Assembly (NCBI RefSeq): GCF_051201625.1
Contig: NZ_CP179203.1
Coordinates: forward strand, 1,116,001-1,180,000
Direction of reading: 5' to 3'
Origin: Shimia sp051201625
Lineage (GTDB): Bacteria > Pseudomonadota > Alphaproteobacteria > Rhodobacterales > Rhodobacteraceae
Length of the DNA stretch: 64,000 nt
The position numbers were made by a program, and so were the translations under genes. Each line of letters opens with the position of its first letter. Within the stretch, counting starts at the first letter, position 1. Shown piece after piece: positions 35,503-46,466 of this stretch. Under the pieces are notes generated by a model. That model had not been told where the DNA came from. It did not search any database and saw nothing but the letters and a program-made list of their open reading frames with translations.

Positions 35503-36387
35503 TTAATAAGAATTGCGTTTAAGAAAATCAGTAACAAGCCTGACAATTAGTGGCGCGAGGCGCGGCGTTATTATGTGTCCCATACCAACAATCGTTTGGT
35601 ACTCACAATCTGGTATTAGGGCTGCGAGTTCAGCGCCAAGCCTGGCGGGAATTAAAGTATCCTCGGTGCCATGCAGCACTAGGCATGGCAGGTCAACATG
35701 AATCAGTTTATTGCTGTGCTCTGGATTCACAAAAGTGGCTAGTGCTTGGCGGTTGATACCTTCAGGATCCACTCCGCGCGACCATGCCAGTTCCGCCTCT
35801 GCTCGAATTTCTTCTGTAGCCATGGGAAATCTTTGCCCGCCGTTGCTTGCATGCTCCCTGAGCCAACTTTCGACATAACTTTTGCGGACCATTGGATGTG
35901 CAAGAAAAGAGCAAAGGCGATCAATATTTCTTGGGTCGCCCGCTAGTGGACCAGCTGATGTCATGGCCATGGTTGCTGAGAGCAAGCGCTCGGGATTTTC
36001 GATGCAAAGCAGCTGGGCAATCACACCTCCCATGGATATCCCGAAGATATGCGCTGTTTCAATTTTGAGCGCGTCCATGAGGCCAATCACGTCTCGTGCC
36101 ATGTCTGCTAACGTGTATGCAACCAGCATTTTTTCGCCAGATGAAGCGATCGATAAAATTTCCGCTTTGTTAACAGGAGTGTTCTCAAGTGGGCAGCGTT
36201 GACTCAGCCCAACGTCGCGGTTGTCAAACATCACAACGCGAAACCCCGCAGTGGCGAACCCTTCGGATAACTCAGCTGGCCAATGGATCAGCTGTGATCC
36301 AAGTCCACGGATCAGGATCAAGGTAGGTCCGTTATCCGGTCCACTTTCGCAAGCTTCAAGGATGATACCGTTTGCTTGTACTTGCAT
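35503..36387 (-). CDS. Alpha/beta-fold hydrolase
   Basis: The 294-residue product has the fold's oxyanion strand (LILIRGLGSQLIHWP), the nucleophile elbow GISMGGVIAQLL with serine near residue 120, PCLVLHGTEDTLIP with the acid, and a late GMGHIITPRL with the catalytic histidine. It is an esterase or other carboxylic-ester hydrolase. The true substrate is unknown. It is monocistronic. Confidence 0.85.
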   Translation of the reverse strand: MQVQANGIILEACESGPDNGPTLILIRGLGSQLIHWPAELSEGFATAGFRVVMFDNRDVGLSQRCPLENTPVNKAEILSIASSGEKMLVAYTLADMARDVIGLMDALKIETAHIFGISMGGVIAQLLCIENPERLLSATMAMTSAGPLAGDPRNIDRLCSFLAHPMVRKSYVESWLREHASNGGQRFPMATEEIRAEAELAWSRGVDPEGINRQALATFVNPEHSNKLIHVDLPCLVLHGTEDTLIPARLGAELAALIPDCEYQTIVGMGHIITPRLAPLIVRLVTDFLKRNSY

Positions 36388-36780
36388 AAGTTTTCGCTCC
36401 TTTGAATTTGTTGATGAGTGAGGTTTATGTACCGATGATTACCAATGCTTAACGCCAAACTTACAATTTTGAATGCATAGAGAATATTGACCACTCAGGG
36501 CAATGTACTGCCTACTGGCAATTACCTTGGACTGCTGCGAGGAGTAACTCGACCATTTAATACGCTAAACTGCCGTTGAAATAGCGTCATTTAGACCAAC
36601 TAAAACAAATAATGCGTGAGGCAGTGCACCGGGTGGAAAAAAGCGCTCAACAGATATTTTAGTTAAATTTTGATATGCTACGTTGCCAAGAATGAAACAT
36701 TACGTTGATTTTTGTTTCAGCAAGGCTGTCTTATTTGAAGATGCGTGAGGAACCGCGTTTGACTTTTTTTCGTTGCGCAG

Positions 36781-36809
36781 TTGACACCTTATGCCGGACT
36801 CCTTACCTA
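36781..36809 (+). promoter_or_regulatory. groESL promoter
   Basis: TTGACA (36781-36786) is followed after 17 bp by TACCTA (36804-36809). The predicted transcription start falls at the CIRCE element, so repressor binding would block initiation. Confidence 0.6.
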
Positions 36810-36816
36810 ACCGTCG

Positions 36817-36843
36817 TTATCACTCAAAGCAAACGAGTGCTAA
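36817..36843 (+). promoter_or_regulatory. CIRCE operator (HrcA binding site)
   Basis: TTATCACTC (36817-36825), nine bases, then GAGTGCTAA (36835-36843). The consensus is TTAGCACTC-N9-GAGTGCTAA, so there is one mismatch in the left arm. The site lies directly downstream of the promoter and 51 bp before groES. HrcA repression of groESL, relieved by heat, follows from family knowledge. Confidence 0.9.
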
Positions 36844-36893
36844 TGACTTCGAACTCGATTTTTAAAGACAACTCAGTTAGGGAAACCTAGACA

Positions 36894-37181
36894 ATGGAAT
36901 TTACACCTCTGCACGACCGTGTTGTGGTTCGTCGCACCGAAAGCGAAGAAAAAACCTCAGGCGGGCTAATCATACCTGATAGCGCAAAAGAAAAGCCTGC
37001 CGAAGGCGCAGTCATTTCTGTAGGCGCTGGTCTGCGTGATGACGATGGCGAGCGTATCGCTCTTGACGTCAAAGCAGGCGACACAGTCCTATTTGGCAAA
37101 TGGTCCGGCACGGAAATCACTATCGATGGTGAAGAACTGCTGATCATGAAAGAATCCGACATTATGGGCATAATCGGGTAA
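36894..37181 (+). CDS. groES: Co-chaperonin GroES (Hsp10)
   Basis: The 95-residue lid of the GroEL chamber. It begins MEFTPLHDRVVVRRTESEEKTSGGLIIPDSAKEKPAEGAVISVG, the family's N-terminus with mobile loop SGGLIIPD, and ends with GTEITIDGEELLIMKESDIMGII. It is 77 bp before groEL and controlled by the upstream CIRCE. Confidence 0.97.
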   Translation: MEFTPLHDRVVVRRTESEEKTSGGLIIPDSAKEKPAEGAVISVGAGLRDDDGERIALDVKAGDTVLFGKWSGTEITIDGEELLIMKESDIMGIIG

Positions 37182-37258
37182 GCGAACTCGGTTTCAGATA
37201 ACGGTCTTTGTCCGTTATAGCGCATGATTTTTAAGACACACTAAAGAGGTAAAGCACA

Positions 37259-38908
<1,650 letters not shown>

Positions 38909-38993
38909 GGCAGTCTTCAGCTTGGAGATTGATCCGAAACATTAGGTAGTTGGCCAAAAGGCCGTTCAACCAAAAGATCAAGCCAATTCGATT

Positions 38994-39021
38994 GGGGTCG
39001 CCGTCAGGCGGCCCCTTTTTT
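38994..39021 (+). terminator. Rho-independent terminator of groESL
   Basis: The stem GGGGTCGCC (38994-39002) pairs with GGCGGCCCC (39007-39015), with one G-T wobble, around a GTCA loop. A T-run follows at 39016-39021. Confidence 0.9.
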
Positions 39022-39179
39022 GTATGTGCGTACCCAAATAATATTCCTAAGCCAGCCTGCTTCACGAAGAAAATCACTAAAAGGTTAAACTCTAAACCTA
39101 TGGTGAGAACATTTGCGTTATGGTGTGGTGCCAATATGGGTGGGTGTGGTGAATGGTGTCAGTAAGGGGAAGTATTTTG

Positions 39180-39818
39180 ATGGATCAAATGTACGCTGAT
39201 CGAGCAATAATTCGAGAAGTTCAGCCGAGGGATTTGGGCGCACTTTACCGGATTGCGTTGCGAACCGGAAAATGGGGCAGCGATGCCTCGTTGATTTATC
39301 GAGACCCCGATTTAGTGGGACACGTGTTTTCTGCGCCTTATCTGGCATTGCCGCTTGGAACTGGATTTGTGGTCGACATTTCTGGGGACGTTTTGGGCTA
39401 TTGCGTGGGAACAGCAGATACCGAATCGTTCAACGCGCAATTGGAGGCGCATTGGTGGCCAGCACTGCGGCAAAAATATATTAAACCGGACGAGGATAAA
39501 CGTGGGTCTTGGAATGCAGATGATGACCTGATGCACGTTATCTACGAGCCAGTGTTACCACCGCAAGAGATCGTGAATGCTTATCCAGGGCATTTGCATA
39601 TGAACTTGATGCCTCAGCTTCAGCGCCAAGGTTTTGGGCCTCGCCTGCTGGAGGCATTTATAACCAAGGCTACTAGCCTAGGTGCGGACGGTTTTCATCT
39701 TGGTGCTGACAGGCGAAATAAGAGAGGAGTGGAGTTTTGGCGAAGTCAGGGATTTGACGTGTATTTTAGACAGGTGATTGACAGCGCTTCGAACAACGTT
39801 TGGATGGTTTTAGAGTAG
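39180..39818 (+). CDS. GNAT-family N-acetyltransferase
   Basis: The 212-residue product has an N-terminal AIIREVQPRDLGALYRIALRTG typical of the fold, and the acetyl-CoA-binding region in LMPQLQRQGFGPRLLEAFITKAT (Q-x-x-G-x-G/A), with the family-like late strand EFWRSQGFDVYFRQV. The substrate is unknown. The ATG at 39180 has AAGGGGA upstream. An earlier in-frame GTG is less likely. Confidence 0.85.
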   Translation: MDQMYADRAIIREVQPRDLGALYRIALRTGKWGSDASLIYRDPDLVGHVFSAPYLALPLGTGFVVDISGDVLGYCVGTADTESFNAQLEAHWWPALRQKYIKPDEDKRGSWNADDDLMHVIYEPVLPPQEIVNAYPGHLHMNLMPQLQRQGFGPRLLEAFITKATSLGADGFHLGADRRNKRGVEFWRSQGFDVYFRQVIDSASNNVWMVLE

Positions 39819-40284
39819 GTTTGCCGCAACAAACCACCTCTGGTTATTAGCGTGTAAAGTAGGAATTCCCAGGTCACGCCAGAACCTGAGCCGGTATAAA
39901 AGCCCACTAAACGTTTTAACCGCAACAAACGGTGGTATTTTCATTGTTACTCCTGCGGACAGAAGATCGACACTGGCCGTAACTATTTTTATAAAAGTAT
40001 GCTCTCAGCTGGAGGATGTTTGAGAACCACCAAAGAAAGCAGCACAGTGCTGCAAGTTTTTAACGAAAATTTCCTGTCGACGGTTCGATGGCAGTCGGCA
40101 GGGGGGGCGCGCTACAGGTGAAGTCTTGCAATTTGACAACGGAGTTGTTGATCCGTTCGAAAAAATTTCTGGATTGTCAGTGTGGGATAAATTTGATCAC
40201 CGCAAATAGTAAAGTGTTTCGGATGCTTGCGAGCGGAGTGATCCGATGCTGTGGCTTTCGCGTAAAAGTTTTATAATTTAAATT
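39819..40284. other. Intergenic stretch with a repeated 11-bp motif
   Basis: About 470 bp without a supported gene. CCGCAACAAAC occurs twice (39824-39834 and near 39920). GGTTTG/CAAACC forms a weak hairpin at 39818-39835 with no T-run. A short open frame at 40088-40276 has no homology I recognise. Confidence 0.5.
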
Positions 40285-40851
40285 TTGAGGGAGCTAGTGA
40301 TGTTTACTGGAACGTTGATGTTGGCCAGAAGATTATTTTTCTCTTTAAGTTTTCTACTGCCCTGTTTCGTAGTCGTCGAAGCCAGCGCTGATGTAGCTCC
40401 TGAAGTCAACTCCGTGGTTGCTCAACCCGGCGAATTGGGCAGCGGTGCATTTAGATGGTTTGGATTTAAGATTTACGAAGCCCAATTATTCACGACGCAA
40501 GGCAAGAGGTTCCAGTGGGAGCAGCCATTCGCTCTCCAATTGAAGTACGCCCGTAAAGTGCGTGCCCGCATCCAGTTGAGGGCCAGTCAAGATGAGTTAG
40601 AGCGGCTTGAAGGCTTGCGCCCGGACCACCCCCAAATAGTGAAAAAGCTGACCGGGTGCTTGAGAGATGTAAAGTCTGGGGACAGAGTTGTCGCTGCCGC
40701 ACGCGGCGCCGACGAATTGGATTTCTTTGTGAATGGTACACAAACCTGCTCATTAACCCATACTGGCATACGCGATCGCTACATGAGCATTTGGCTGTCT
40801 GATCAGGCGCGAGATCGAGAGTTGGCACGACGGTTGCGTGGAGCAGTCTGA
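40285..40851 (+). CDS. Chalcone isomerase-like family periplasmic protein
   Basis: The 188-residue product has a signal peptide (hydrophobic residues about 15-34, ending VEASADVAP). The core matches the bacterial chalcone isomerase-like domain: GAFRWFGFKIYEAQLFT, FALQLKYARKV and an ending with LSDQARDRELARRL. The function in bacteria is not settled. It lies immediately before an MFS gene (overlap at TGA/GTG), an association I recall from relatives, where both sit in a larger stress-related cluster. Confidence 0.75.
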   Translation: MRELVMFTGTLMLARRLFFSLSFLLPCFVVVEASADVAPEVNSVVAQPGELGSGAFRWFGFKIYEAQLFTTQGKRFQWEQPFALQLKYARKVRARIQLRASQDELERLEGLRPDHPQIVKKLTGCLRDVKSGDRVVAAARGADELDFFVNGTQTCSLTHTGIRDRYMSIWLSDQARDRELARRLRGAV

Positions 40852-42060
40852 GTGCTAGCACGTGTTGGGCTCTTTGCCGCTATGTTGGCTGCGGCAGGAG
40901 TGCCTCTTTACATCCACCTACCTCGCTATGTCACAGTGGAGATGGGTCTCAGCTTGAGTACACTCGGTGCTGTGCTCCTTGGGATAAGAATTATGGATTT
41001 TGCGCAGGATCCTGCACTCGGATGGTTAACTGACCGTCCCGGTGTCAAAATTAGAAATTGGGCAATAGTAGGGGCCGTGGGATTAGCGGTGGGTTTCTGG
41101 GGGCTGTTTGGAGTGCAACCGGCAGCTTCACCAGTATATTGGCTGGTGGCAGTGCTTATCGTGATTTTTTCAAGTTATAGCCTCCTAACCATTTTATTTT
41201 ACGCTCAGGGAGTTCGGCTGGCGCAATCTGGTGGATCTGACGGACACTACCGACTTGCGGGGGCTCGCGAGACAGGAACAGTACTCGGTATTTTGCTGGC
41301 TGCTATTTTACCGAGCGTTTTGGGGTATCGTGGTTTCGCGGCAGTTTACGCTGTACTCGTGTTCGCTGCAGTGGTCTCTATGGCTCGAGTTTGGAGCCGC
41401 GATGGTGCTCCAGAGGCTCCTGCCTCTCTCGGCTTGCGAGCAGTGCTAAGAAGCAAACGTATGCGGTGGTTGTTGACGCTAGGGCTTGTGAATGCATTGC
41501 CTGTTGCAGCGACATCAACGCTATTTCTGTTTTTTGTGGAAGACAAACTTAAGCTGGCTAGCGCAGCGGGCATTTTCCTGCTGATGTTTTTTGCGGCAGC
41601 AGGTCTCAGTGCACCAATTTGGGCCTATCTGGCGAGACGATGGGGCGCGAAGAGAGTATTGGTGGGGGGTATGACTTTAGCAATTGTGAGCTTTGTCGGA
41701 GTAATTGGGCTGAGCGAAGGGGCTACCATCGGTTTTGGGATCGTTTGCGTCGGATCAGGAATGGCGCTTGGAGCTGATATGGTGCTGTTGCCCGCCTTGT
41801 TGTCGGTGGCGCTTGATCAAGAAGAGCTGGAAGGTGGGGCTGGATTTGGCATGTGGTCGCTAGTCACAAAACTGTCCCTGGCCGTCGTGGCCGCTGTTCT
41901 ACTTCCTTTATTAGAACAGTCTGGATTTGTGCCGGGAAAGGAAAATGACGCAAATGCATTGCAAGCTCTTACGTTCGGCTACGCAGTCCTACCTTGCCTC
42001 CTAAAAGTAGCGGCATTGTTCTTGGTCCTTGCCTTGCCGCGCTCGGTGCGTGGAACTTGA
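40852..42060 (+). CDS. MFS transporter of the GPH-like family
   Basis: The 402-residue product has about 12 membrane segments. DPALGWLTDRPGVKIRNW near residue 50 is the D-x-x-x-G-x-x-x-D-R motif of the sugar-cation symporter-like MFS group. The second half contains WAYLARRWGAKRVLVGG. The substrate is not predictable. GTG at 40852 is used and sits against the stop of the chalcone isomerase-like gene. Confidence 0.82.
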   Translation: MLARVGLFAAMLAAAGVPLYIHLPRYVTVEMGLSLSTLGAVLLGIRIMDFAQDPALGWLTDRPGVKIRNWAIVGAVGLAVGFWGLFGVQPAASPVYWLVAVLIVIFSSYSLLTILFYAQGVRLAQSGGSDGHYRLAGARETGTVLGILLAAILPSVLGYRGFAAVYAVLVFAAVVSMARVWSRDGAPEAPASLGLRAVLRSKRMRWLLTLGLVNALPVAATSTLFLFFVEDKLKLASAAGIFLLMFFAAAGLSAPIWAYLARRWGAKRVLVGGMTLAIVSFVGVIGLSEGATIGFGIVCVGSGMALGADMVLLPALLSVALDQEELEGGAGFGMWSLVTKLSLAVVAAVLLPLLEQSGFVPGKENDANALQALTFGYAVLPCLLKVAALFLVLALPRSVRGT

Positions 42061-42100
42061 TCTAGCTTGCCCTCAGACCCTCCTCGTGCCACCAAAACAA

Positions 42101-42931
42101 ATGCGCCTTTTTTTTCTGACGAGCCTAACAATGACCGCTTTTGCTGCAAACTCTGTGTTGAATAGGGGGGCGATAAACCACTTTGGAATGGATCCGGTGC
42201 TATTTGCCGCTATTAGATTGTCGGCCGGGGCGTTAGTCCTTTTCTTCCTAACTGTAGCGTCCCGGCGCAGTTTCAATTTTGGCGGGTGGGGTCGGTTGTT
42301 GGGTGTTGGAGGACTTCTAGTCTACATTTTTGGGTTTTCGTTGGCTTATTTATCGCTGGATGCGGGCATCGGTGCACTAATTCTATTCGGTGTGGTGCAC
42401 ATTACAATGTTTGCAGGCGCGGTGTTTGGACGCGAAGAATTGCCTTCAGCGCGCTGGGTAGGAGCGGCTCTTGGGTTTGTCGGTTTGACATGGTTGTTGT
42501 GGCCAAAGGGCCCGATAACTGTGTCACTGACGCACGCATACATGATGGCATTAGCAGGAATTGGATGGGGGGTGTATTCTTTGCAAGGACGCCGTGAGAG
42601 GGACGCATTACAGGCGACCGCCCTTAACTTTTTACTCGCAACCCCAATTGGGATCGGGCTGGCCTTCATGCTGAGCGGGTATACTCAAGTTAACCCATTT
42701 GGTATCGCATTGGCGGTGGCATCGGGAGGCTTGACCTCAGCGATGGGGTACGTCCTTTGGTATCGGCTCATACCCGTTTTGGGTGCGAGCCGCGCAGCAG
42801 TTGCTCAGTTAAGCGTACCCGTTATCGCTTTTGGCGGTGGCACGTTTTTGCTTAACGAGCCTTTGACATTGAGATTTTTGGGTGCGTCGATTTTGGTGAT
42901 TGGTGGAGTTCTAGTATCAATGCGCCAATAG
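42101..42931 (+). CDS. EamA/DMT-superfamily transporter
   Basis: The 276-residue inner-membrane protein has about ten hydrophobic segments in two homologous halves. Both halves carry EamA features: MTAFAANSVLNRGAI at the start and RLIPVLGASRAAVAQLSVPVIAFGGGTFLLNEPLTLRFLGA late. It probably exports small metabolites. An earlier open frame overlaps the upstream MFS gene. The ATG at 42101 fits the first membrane segment. Confidence 0.85.
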   Translation: MRLFFLTSLTMTAFAANSVLNRGAINHFGMDPVLFAAIRLSAGALVLFFLTVASRRSFNFGGWGRLLGVGGLLVYIFGFSLAYLSLDAGIGALILFGVVHITMFAGAVFGREELPSARWVGAALGFVGLTWLLWPKGPITVSLTHAYMMALAGIGWGVYSLQGRRERDALQATALNFLLATPIGIGLAFMLSGYTQVNPFGIALAVASGGLTSAMGYVLWYRLIPVLGASRAAVAQLSVPVIAFGGGTFLLNEPLTLRFLGASILVIGGVLVSMRQ

Positions 42932-42995
42932 TGTGCAGAAAAGCTCAGCAGCGTTTTCATTTGTGTGAAATATTAGGATTTCTTCTACCGGTGAC

Positions 42996-43781
42996 ATGAA
43001 ACAGCTCTTATCAGCTTTCGTAGTTTTGCTTATTTTGGCGCCCATGGCGGCAAGTGCAGATTGCGTTGTGCTTTTGCACGGTTTGGCCCGAACCAAAAGC
43101 TCCTTTGTTTTAATGGAAGCGGTGTTTCAGAGGCTCGGTTACGAGGTGGTCCGTCCTGGCTATCCGTCGACTCGCAAAGAGATAGAAATACTTGCTCGGG
43201 AGACACTGCCTAAGGCGTTAAATGCTTGCCAAAATGGAAAAGTACATTTTGTCACGCATTCTCTTGGAGGCATTCTACTGCGGTTGTGGCTGTTGGATCA
43301 TCGTCCAGACAACTTGGGACGTGTGGTGATGCTGGGGCCGCCCAATCAAGGGTCGGAGCTAGTTGATGTGCTTAGTAAACTAGAACCTTTCGACTGGATT
43401 AACGGACCAGCAGGTGCCCAATTGGGAACTGATGGTTTACCACCAGAATTGCCGCCGGTCAATTTTGAGTTGGGCATTATTGCAGGAAACCGTTCACTTA
43501 ACCCGTTTTACTCTGCACTTATTGAGGGCCCAGATGACGGAAAGGTCTCTGTGCAAAGTACGCGAGTTGCCGGAATGAAAGATCACCTAATTTTGCCGGT
43601 CACGCATACTTTCATGATGAACAACCCGCTGGTGATTGTGCAGGTGCGATTGTTCCTTGAAAATGGTACCTTTGATAGGAACTTGAATTGGGGCGACGCA
43701 AAGGCTGCGCTGAATGAGTTGGGTGGCTGGCGCAAACTTGATTGTGAAAAAGGTGAATGCAAGGGAGAACTCAGTGAATGA
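42996..43781 (+). CDS. Secreted alpha/beta-fold lipase-like hydrolase
   Basis: The 261-residue product starts with a signal peptide (MKQLLSAFVVLLILAPMAASA), then VVLLHGLARTKSSF (oxyanion region), FVTHSLGGILLRLWLL (nucleophile serine in THSLGG, near residue 88) and late VTHTFMMNNPLV with the catalytic histidine. It is probably a periplasmic or outer-membrane-linked esterase. The 3' end overlaps the phnM start by 8 bp, so the two may be cotranscribed. Confidence 0.85.
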   Translation: MKQLLSAFVVLLILAPMAASADCVVLLHGLARTKSSFVLMEAVFQRLGYEVVRPGYPSTRKEIEILARETLPKALNACQNGKVHFVTHSLGGILLRLWLLDHRPDNLGRVVMLGPPNQGSELVDVLSKLEPFDWINGPAGAQLGTDGLPPELPPVNFELGIIAGNRSLNPFYSALIEGPDDGKVSVQSTRVAGMKDHLILPVTHTFMMNNPLVIVQVRLFLENGTFDRNLNWGDAKAALNELGGWRKLDCEKGECKGELSE

Positions 43782-44913
43782 GTTTGACCTTGTTGGCGCT
43801 CAATTCTTAAGGCGGAAGGGTTTGAGTGCGGCACCGATGGGTGTCCGTGGAAGCAATATTGCACCTGCAGGTAATGCTCGAACAGTCGACCTTTCTGGTT
43901 TCCTAGTAGCACCAGGAATTATTGATTTGCACGGTGATGCTTTTGAACGCCACCTTGCGCCGCGACGGGGTGTTGTCAAAGACCTCGTTCCTGCATTGAT
44001 ATCGACTGATGCGGAACTGGCTGCAAATGGCATCACCACGGCGATTTTGGCCCAATTCTGGAGTTGGGAAGGCGGGATGCGTAGTCCTGCATTTGCCAAA
44101 GGTTTACTTGAAGCGCTATCGGGTGAAATTGGAATGATCACGGACTGCCGAGTGCAACTGCGGTTTGAGACGCATATGCTGCAGCACTACGCTGAATTTG
44201 AGTGTGTAGTGGATCGGTTTGGCATCAAATATGTCGTTTTCAATGATCACCTGCCACACAAGGCGCTAACTTGTGGCAAGCGCCCGCCTCGATTGACTAT
44301 GCAAGCCTTGAAAGGCGGGCGCAGTCCCGAGACGCATCTAAACCTAATGAGATCGCTGCACGCACAGAGCGCAGAGGTTCGGCCGTCAATTGCTGAGCTG
44401 GTAAAGAGATTTCGCAGTAAGAACGTTCATATGGGCAGTCATGACGATACTTCTGGAGAAGTTCGACAATGGTGGCGGTCTATTGGAGTTGGCATCTCAG
44501 AGTTTCCCAAATCCTTTGGTGCGGCGAAAAATGCGCGAGAAGGTGGCGATACGATAGTCTTGGGCGCACCCAATATTGTGCGTGGTGGGTCACATTCTTC
44601 CAATGTGTCTGCTCGTGACCTTGTAATGAGGGGTTTATGTGACGTTCTGGCATCTGATTATCACTACCCAGCATTGCGGCAGGCGGCTCTCAAATTGGTC
44701 GCGGAGGGTGATGTTTCGCTTAGTGCTAGTTGGGGTCTGATCTCTGAGCGCCCGGCTGAGATTTTGGGCCTCTCGGATCGAGGGGTGTTAGAGTGTGGTC
44801 GTCGTGCAGATCTGGTTATTATATGCCCAAAGACTGGGCAAATCGGTGCGACCATGGTGGCGGGCCGGTTTAGTTTTCTTGCTGGGGAAGTCGCCGATCG
44901 ATTTATTAAATAG
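43774..44913 (+). CDS. phnM: PhnM-type RPnTP pyrophosphohydrolase, without other phn genes nearby
   Basis: In the C-P lyase pathway PhnM removes pyrophosphate from ribose 1-phosphonate 5-triphosphate. The 379-residue product has amidohydrolase-fold features: VAPGIIDLHGDAFERHLAPRRGV (metal HxD/HGD motif), LRFETHMLQHY, MGSHDDTS and a C-terminal ECGRRADLVII. These are PhnM-like throughout. The GTG at 43774 has AAGGGAGA upstream. No phnGHIJKL or phosphonate transporter is in the window, so it may serve a core cluster elsewhere or have a different substrate. Confidence 0.85.
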   Translation: MNEFDLVGAQFLRRKGLSAAPMGVRGSNIAPAGNARTVDLSGFLVAPGIIDLHGDAFERHLAPRRGVVKDLVPALISTDAELAANGITTAILAQFWSWEGGMRSPAFAKGLLEALSGEIGMITDCRVQLRFETHMLQHYAEFECVVDRFGIKYVVFNDHLPHKALTCGKRPPRLTMQALKGGRSPETHLNLMRSLHAQSAEVRPSIAELVKRFRSKNVHMGSHDDTSGEVRQWWRSIGVGISEFPKSFGAAKNAREGGDTIVLGAPNIVRGGSHSSNVSARDLVMRGLCDVLASDYHYPALRQAALKLVAEGDVSLSASWGLISERPAEILGLSDRGVLECGRRADLVIICPKTGQIGATMVAGRFSFLAGEVADRFIK

Positions 44914-45389
44914 ATGCGCCTGATAATTACTTAGTCACCTATTCTAAAGTATAATTTCAGCCTCAACTTTTTGAAAATTTGGCTGATCTGGGACTTGTCC
45001 GTAACCATCATCGTGTACCACACAGCGTCTTTATCCTAGGTTCGGAGAGTTAAAGCCAAAAGCGCAGTTCGCTGATCGTTAGATCGTCTTGATTATTTGA
45101 GCAGTAAATAACGACAAATATGTTGGATGCATTGACTTGGAGCGTGAGAGTGATGCTTCTGACAACTGCCGCTGCCAAAGATCAACCCGTTGAAAGAACG
45201 CCTGTCCCATTTCGCGCAGGGCGGGTATTTCTGTTCAAGCCGATGGCAAAGTTAAATGTATTTATTCGTCGACCCGTAGTGACAGACATTTCAATCACTG
45301 GATAGTTCGACTACAACGTATTTTTGGCGAATTTTACATCGGTCTGCGGCTTTTCTAAATTGTAAACCAGTAACAATTTAAAGTGTTAA
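44914..45389. other. Intergenic stretch, no gene recognised
   Basis: About 475 bp. One 60-codon open frame (45120-45305) lacks homology and codon structure. No terminator hairpin was found. The phnM and purK genes converge here. Confidence 0.5.
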
Positions 45390-46466
45390 TTAGCGGCTTC
45401 TAGGTCGAACTCTGTTTACATGGCCCATTTTCCGGCCTGGTTTGGTCTCAGCCTTGCCGTATAGATGCAGTGCAGCCTCATTTGCCGTTAGCAAATCTGG
45501 TATTTTATCCATATCGTCGCCGATCAGGTTTTCCATTTCCACATCCATATGTCGTTGCCCGTCACCAAGTGGCAAACCGGTAATTGCGCGAATGTGCTGC
45601 TCGAATTGGTCTACGATGCAGCCATTCTGGGTCCAGTGACCAGAATTGTGTACTCGGGGTGCAATTTCGTTCACAATTAAACCTTCAGAGGTTACGAAAA
45701 GCTCCACGCCCATGACTCCAACATAATCAAGTTTATTTAGAATCTGCGCTGCCAATAGAACAGCGTCAGTGAGTTGAGATGAGTTGAGCCGTGCTGGAAC
45801 TTTAGTTGTCCGCAGAATACCGTCAAAATGTACGTTTTCACCTGGATCAAAACAGGCAATGTCACCGTTCAGGCTTCGGGCGGCAATGACAGACACCTCG
45901 TGTGAAAAGTTGACAAAACCTTCCAGAATGGCTGGAGCGCCCGCCATACATGCTAAAGCTTCATCTGCGGCATCAGCGTCGAGTAAGCGAGCTTGCCCCT
46001 TGCCATCATAGCCTAACCGTCGTGTTTTTAGAATTGCTGGAGTTCCAACCGTGGTCAACGCTGCCTTTAAATCTTGCAAAGTGACCACCGGAGAGAATGG
46101 CGCAGTTTTAAGACCAAGTGCTTCCAGAAACTCCTTCTCGGTTTGACGATCTTGTGAAATCTGGAGAGCCTTACGATTGGGCCGAATAGGGCGTTGCGTT
46201 TCGATCTCATCTAGGGCCGTGGTCGGAATGTTTTCAAATTCGTATGTGATGATGTCGACTGAACGTGCAAAAGAGCGCAGAGCAACTATATCATCGTAAC
46301 TGGCCGTAGTGACTTGATCCGCTACCTGTGCAGCAGGTGGATTGGTATGAGGCTCAAAGATATGAGTTTTATACCCTAACCGCGATGCGGCTACGGAAAG
46401 CATGCGGCCAAGCTGTCCACCACCAAGGATACCGATTGTACTATCGAGGGGTAGTGCTTTAGTCAT
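45390..46466 (-). CDS. purK: N5-carboxyaminoimidazole ribonucleotide synthetase
   Basis: ATP-dependent enzyme that carboxylates AIR in purine synthesis. The product of about 358 residues has the ATP-grasp pattern: IGILGGGQLGRMLSVAA, ILKTRRLGYDGKGQARLL, and VELFVTSEGLIVNEIAPRVHNSGHWTQNGC. It overlaps the end of purE by 8 bp, and the start may be this ATG or one four codons earlier. It acts with PurE, which converts its product to CAIR. Confidence 0.96.
   Translation of the reverse strand: MTKALPLDSTIGILGGGQLGRMLSVAASRLGYKTHIFEPHTNPPAAQVADQVTTASYDDIVALRSFARSVDIITYEFENIPTTALDEIETQRPIRPNRKALQISQDRQTEKEFLEALGLKTAPFSPVVTLQDLKAALTTVGTPAILKTRRLGYDGKGQARLLDADAADEALACMAGAPAILEGFVNFSHEVSVIAARSLNGDIACFDPGENVHFDGILRTTKVPARLNSSQLTDAVLLAAQILNKLDYVGVMGVELFVTSEGLIVNEIAPRVHNSGHWTQNGCIVDQFEQHIRAITGLPLGDGQRHMDVEMENLIGDDMDKIPDLLTANEAALHLYGKAETKPGRKMGHVNRVRPRSR

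Larger units (their letters stand above)
36388..36893. other. Intergenic stretch upstream of groES
   Basis: About 500 bp, AT-rich, with no gene that I can support. The right end carries the groESL promoter and CIRCE operator (described separately). The rest shows nothing recognisable. Confidence 0.6.

Noticed and set aside
40088..40276. Short open frame before the chalcone isomerase-like gene
   Set aside because: No family resemblance and no plausible start site.
45120..45305. 61-codon open frame between phnM and purK
   Set aside because: No homology or ribosome site; composition is like the surrounding non-coding DNA.
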